Shown here: positions 29,001 through 35,000 of the stretch, in pieces
How positions within the stretch are numbered: position 1 is the stretch's first letter
Layout of the letters: the number at the start of each line of letters is the position of its first letter
DNA from: Closterium sp. Naga37s-1
Taxonomy: Eukaryota; Streptophyta; Zygnematophyceae; Desmidiales; Closteriaceae
Assembly: GCA_947471745.1 (NCBI GenBank)
Contig: CANJKZ010000517.1
Span: 434,001-498,000, forward strand
DNA: 64,000 nucleotides
Reading direction: 5' to 3'
The notes under the pieces: generated by a model
Seen by the model: only the letters and a program-made list of their open reading frames with translations
What the model was told of the DNA's origin: nothing
Databases searched by the model: none
Translations under genes and position numbers: made by a program

Positions 29001-32000
29001 AGGTCCACTGTTAGAATTCTTTCAAACTCGAGTATGTTGTAGCCCTTGACCGTGGCTATCTTTCCCAATTTGAATAGTATCAGAATATGGAGTATAACTC
29101 GAGTTATGAACTTCGGCGCACTAGGGGGTATGCTGCCATAGAAAACGTAACTCAATCACAATGATCTCACAAGTTCACACAAGAAAGTTAGAGTAGCAAT
29201 AGAACCAGGTAGGAGGGGATGAGGAGGACGAGAGGGAAGGTCCCAAGAGAGTCCCCAACCAAGGAAACCCCATGCCATACAATTCCCTTCCCCATAGGCA
29301 ACCCAACTTTGACCTTTGTCACTATCCCAACCTCCACAATCCACCTCAACCCAACTTGGCCACACTTGCCAACCTGGTTTGGTTTCTCCCAACCATTTGG
29401 CAGCAACTACAGTAGAAAAGACGAATTTCCCAACCCCCAAAAGTCTGTACCCCATATTGAGTCAACCCCACAACTTCCCATAGTCACCACAACCAAATAT
29501 CAAAAGCATACGAACTCCAACGTTCGTAACTTTCTAGTTCGTGCTCCGATTGAAGCGATACTTGGTTCCTCGGAAAGCTCTTGAGCAGAGGAGTCACTTC
29601 AGATATCTGCTCAAGCCAAATAACATTCACACACACACTCAGAAAAACCAAACCGCACAAAACACAAATTCTTGCACACACTCACAACACGCATGCAACG
29701 CACGAACATATGATGGGAGGCAGACAGACGTGAATGCGAATGGTAGCATCACTCAACAAATTTCAAGTCCGTCAAACTTCAAGAGTGAGAAGTTTGAAGC
29801 TAGGCTTGTTGCCATCCTTTAGAGTTCAGGGTTTAGTGGCTTGGGTTGCGTTCAAGCTATCAAAAGCATCGCACCTACTGCCCAACCCAAAGCGGTTCAT
29901 TGTTCTCCCTGGTTCACTTCGTTGACAGCTCCTCCTTCGTGCTGCTGGTGCCACAGGCATCAAGCACACGTTCTGCTGGTGCCACAGGCCTGAAGCACAT
30001 GTGCTGCTGGTGCCACAGGCCTCAAGCACATGTGCTGCTGGTGCCACAGGCCTCAAGCACATGTGCTGCTGACCAGCATAACACATGAATGCTGGCAACT
30101 TGCAACAGCTTCGTTAGTGGCACTGCTCTGGGGGATAAAAACCTAGTGTAGAGGGTCAGGGAGGTGTGGTTGAATAAGGAGTTTCTAGTTACGCATGTGA
30201 GCCCAGCCTAGCCCAGTCTTCCAAACAAGTGGCACCTCTGTGAGACACTGACCGCGTGGAGCATGATAGGAAGAGAAACAGAATATAATAATAAAAGTCA
30301 ATAGATGCTTCTACCAGAGGCCTCATGGATGGTGTATATCCACCACACAGATCGTGTTGCCATTCCGGGTTCGGGGATTTCTTCTTTCCTGCCCTGCATT
30401 ACACCCTCCCTGCTTTGCTCCTTCCCTGCTTTGCTCCCTCCGTGCTTTGCCCCTCCCATCCCTCGGATGCTCTCTTCCACTGCTGCACCCGCGGGCTATT
30501 CTCTTCCGGCCACTAGAGATCTGAGTTCCAATCGCTTCCTCGGCTCCATCCCTGCTGCTCTTGGCGCTCTTCTTGACTTGAAGTATCTGTGAGTATTCCC
30601 AGCAATCGTACAGTTGCTACGGTACCTTTCTCCGCTCGAGCATGCCATTGAGCACTCTTCAGCCTTCTTCTAGTTTTCGATGTGACCAGGTGTCATTTTT
30701 AGTGAACCTAAGAGTGGAAGAAAGGGGTAATTCGGTGCTCAATAAGGGCATCTAGTTACATTGTACATCTGAGTCCAACAACCAAGTGCAAGAAAAAGAG
30801 ATTATGCTGCTTCTTGCGAATTTGGTGTACGAAGGAGAATTCACGATTTGCTGCTCCTAGTTCAAGGGAGGTATGGAATGATTTGCTGATGGCGTTCTAC
30901 TGTGTATCCCCAAAACAGGTTCCTTGACAACAACAATTTGTCTGGAACCATTCCCAATTCGCTTATGGATCTCCTCAACTTAAAGAGCATGTATGCATTT
31001 TGCGATTTTTTAAATAGTCAAAGAGAATCCTTTACAGTATGGCATACTTTTCTCTTGGACTCACTTGTTTGTACTTCTGCATGGTCGTCCTTATACGCTT
31101 GCTTGTCTCAACAGGTCCCTTGGCAACAATGAATTGAGTGGCACCATCCCCACGCTGATTACAACTCTTTGGCAACTTTCATCCTTGTGAGTACACATGA
31201 GCATAGGGCCGTTACACTTACAGGGCCGACCTTTTCGTCTTGGCCGGTCTTCAAGAGAGGAAGACGAGCCAGGCCCACCCTTCCAGGACGACAGGAAGAC
31301 AGACGAGCCTGGCTCGTATAGGAGAGGTTTGGGAAGTCCATAAGGTTTCACTTCACTGACACTACTCCAGTCTTGCTTAATCTTCGATTCAATGTGCCTT
31401 TCTTACGTTGCTGCCAACCCACAACACGATTCTTTATCGTTTATGTGGCACTCGTAATTGTGCACGTGCTGCCAGTAAAGTGTCTCACAACAAGCTCAGC
31501 GGGTCCATTCCCACCACCATGCAAAGCCTTTCTAGACTTCAAATCCTGTGAGTCACATGAATCACAACTTGATGAGTGTAAAGTAGGTTTGTTCTTTTGC
31601 TCTGTTAACAAGGACAGAGTTATGATACAAATTTTTCCGTGACAACAATCCAGGGGCTTACTATGCATTTCACAAAGCTCGATGCTTGTTTTTTATTCAG
31701 ACGATTTGTGCAGATGACATTCAGGTCAATATAGTTCCAACTTCTGGACCAAGACCTCTCAATCTGGTCTCTATGCTCCATGCAATCTCCATCCACACAC
31801 GTCCACGTGGGCAGGCACATGAACGATAACCTACTGTCTGGGAGTATTCCAGGCATCGTCAACCTGCCTGATCTGATCGAACTATATGTCCACGTCTGTG
31901 CAATGAAAGGGTGCCTACCGAAATGCATTCTGTCTGGTTGGATGATCACGGTGCTGCAATAATAGGAACCGAGGGAAACACAATACATGATAGTGCCCAG

Positions 32001-35000
32001 ATTCCTAGGATGGCAACAGTTCTGTGACAGTTTTTTTCAAACAAACTACAGGATGTGTTGGGACTTGCTACACTGCACCATCCATGCAGATTCAGAGAGG
32101 CTATGAGCTGGACTTTTGTCCCTGTTATGTAGTTGGTCTCCTCAAAACATGATACTACCTGGTTGGTTGCATCAGGGTTGTTGCCAACAACATGCTTAAT
32201 GGCTCCATTCCTGAGTTCCTCTATCAGATGTCTGCACGCACCAGCATGTAAGTGACTTCGGTACCAATCTGCGTCTCCCTGTCTCAATGAGTGGTGCAGC
32301 ATCCTCTTCGCTCTGTGTCTGCTGATTGTGTCCCTGCCTGATCGTCTTCCCCTCATCAAAATCTGCCGTTTTAAGTTGCTCCTTAAGTTGCTCAGTCTGG
32401 CGTACAACCATTCGTACATCGTACGGGCTCACCCCCAAGCATTCATGTGTGGCATACAATCCTTTGTAGAGCCTCCTGCATCGCATGGGCTCACCCCTAA
32501 GCATTCATGTGTGGTGCTCCATATGGGGTGGGCAGGGTGTTGAGTGGGAATCAGCTGAGCGGCTCCATCCCATCCTCCATCGCCCATGCTAGTCACCTGC
32601 AACGATTGTGAGTTTTTCCGTGATGCACGTTCATTCCCGTTACGAAGCAATGGGTTGGCCGTCGGCTATGGAGGCGAGGCACATATTCACTGAAAGGTTG
32701 AAACAACCAATTGAGTAGGATTCACGTGAGGTGCTCAAAAGTCTGGTCCACAAGCCCTGCTCGAGTGTTTGATATACACCTACCTAGGAATCTGTGCTTC
32801 AAACGACACATGTAAATCGCTTGATTGCTAATACTTTACACTCAACAACCTGCAAGGTATTCAGTTACGAGTGACACATGCGTCCTGCACCCAAATGGAC
32901 TGTTGCCCATCACAAACATTTCTTTTATTGCTACTGCATGGTATAGGTGCTGTATAAGGCTTCAATTCCCCGTTTTGAGCAAGCCAATATCGTTTCAGAG
33001 GTGCCCATATTGTCCTGCACATTCTTGTGCCTAACGATGGGGCTAGCAGCATCCAACTAGGCTTATTCCTCTGTGTTTCAGGTGGTTGGACAATAATCTA
33101 TTAAGTGGATCTTTACCCGACACGTTCAAGGCTCTATGGAAGCTTACCTCCTTGTAAAACGATTCGCCTTTCTTTGTTGCACGTTTTCTGCGATGTTGCG
33201 TCTCTAGTAGCTTCCGGAGTGTTCATGATTCCAGCTTACTTGAAACAGTTCCATGGCACTGAAGCTGCTTGCTCTTCCATGGGTGGGGCGGGACCTGCGG
33301 TACTTCCTTCAGTTAGTTGTTCCATTTGGGTTTTCCATACCGCCTGCCTGTTACTCACTCTGCAGGAGAGTCAACGCTACGAGCCTCAGTGGAACGCTGC
33401 CAAGCTTGCTTGGAAGCTTAACTTCGCTCAACTCACTGTATGTGGCACACCAGGGAACCACAGCATGGTCCCGCATCGCAAGTGCCTGTCCATGCATGGC
33501 GTGTGTGTGCTGAGCCTGTGGGTTTAGTTTGGACTTTAAATGAAGAGGATCACACTTCTGGTAGAAGCTTTTCTCTCAAAGATGCCAGACGGCTTTTGAT
33601 ATATTGGTGAAAATTCTGTAATATATCTCATCAAACCAATGATCTAGCCTCACCAATTTTAATCGAGGGTACGCCCACGCGAGAACGAAAGTTCTCCTGC
33701 ACAAACACCTTCGGGCTGCAAATTGGGTGGACAAGTAATAAATCATTGCCCACCCATGTTGAGTGTGGGCCCTTGCTTTAAGAGCATTGTCATGGTTTCC
33801 GAGCTCCCCTCTCTTCTCTTCTCCCCCGCACCAGCAACATAAGCGGCAGCGGCCTCACGTGTCCTGCAGACCACACCAGCTGTGGTCCCTCCCAATCGCT
33901 CAACTCATCATTCTGCCAGACGTGTGCCTCCTTCTGCCAAACCTGCGACACGCCAGCCAGTGAGAAGATGATGAGGGCTGGGCATGGGGTGGAGCTGGGC
34001 ATGGGGTGGAGCTAGGCATGGGGGAGAGCTGGGAATGGGGTAGGTTTGGGCATGGGGGATGCTTACTTCTTGAGGTGCCTCAAAAGAAAAGATGAGGGAT
34101 GCAAAGCATGGATGTTCCGAGTGCTGCATTTCAATTTAGCACTTGCTTCTAATCGTCGACAGGGTATTAGCACGCGGTTTTCCTGAAATCGAGAGCCTGC
34201 CCTCCTTAACCAATTATGCCCTTTTCAATCTATGAACATCTGATTTTATTTGGCTTTGGTGTGCACCTCCTTGCCCTGCGGTTTCGAGGTGACTTTTGAG
34301 TCGACTCAGACAACTTGAACTGGTTTATGATTTTGTGCCCATGTAAAAACAGCTACTAGCAGCAGCAGCAGTGCTGACATCAGCAGCGGAAATTTCTCTT
34401 CAGAAGTATCTGGAGGTGGAGGGGGTGTATCAAAGGGAGCCATCATTGGCATTGCTGCTGTTGCAGTCGTCATTCTCCTCCTGCTTCTGGCTGCCGTTGT
34501 GCTCTTCGTCAGACGCAAGAGGCAGCAGGGACCAGCAGGTAAGTAGGTGCAAAGCGGTTACTGATTTTTCTCAACTCAAATGACTCCTTGACAGGTTGTT
34601 CACATTTAGACATTGCCTGTGGCCCTTCTGCAGCAATGGTTGGTGTGCTGTCAAGCAGTGAGGACTAAAATCTACTCCCCGCTTGTAGCCTAGAAATGCA
34701 GCAAAGCCTGCCAGATCAAACGTTAGCCAGAACTATGATACGCATACACACATATTTGCACATGATATAAAAAAGACCCTTTCTCTGTGTGTGAGTTTAC
34801 GCTGCCCTTCACCTCACCCTTTTTCCTTCAACCTACGGCCAGGCCTGGGGCCCAGTCTGGCAGCGTCGCGCTGCACGGAGTTCTCGCTAAAGGAGGTCCT
34901 CAAGGCCACCAACGACTGGTCGCAGGACAACCTGCTTGGCTCGGGTGCCTTTGGTGATGTCTACAAGGGCGTCTCTCCACGCAATGGCACCACAGAATGG

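Larger units (their letters stand above)
23267..29758 (-). mobile_element. Ty1/copia retrotransposon 2, apparently intact and young
   Basis: 6492 bp in reverse orientation to the host gene. LTRs at 23267-24135 and 28890-29758 (869 bp each) show no difference in my reading. Target duplication AATTT at 23262-23266 and 29759-29763. PBS on the minus strand (28887 to 28876, TGGTATCAGAGG) matches the initiator tRNA-Met 3' end almost fully. A purine tract on the minus strand (from aactccccctctgg on +) abuts the 3' LTR. One uninterrupted 1491-codon gag-pol frame fills the interior. All features expected of an autonomous element are present. Confidence 0.95.

Noticed and set aside
29826-30098. Ala/Cys-rich frames over 29826-30098
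   Set aside because: They come from the 31-bp minisatellite, whose period is not a multiple of three, so the peptide repeat is incidental.
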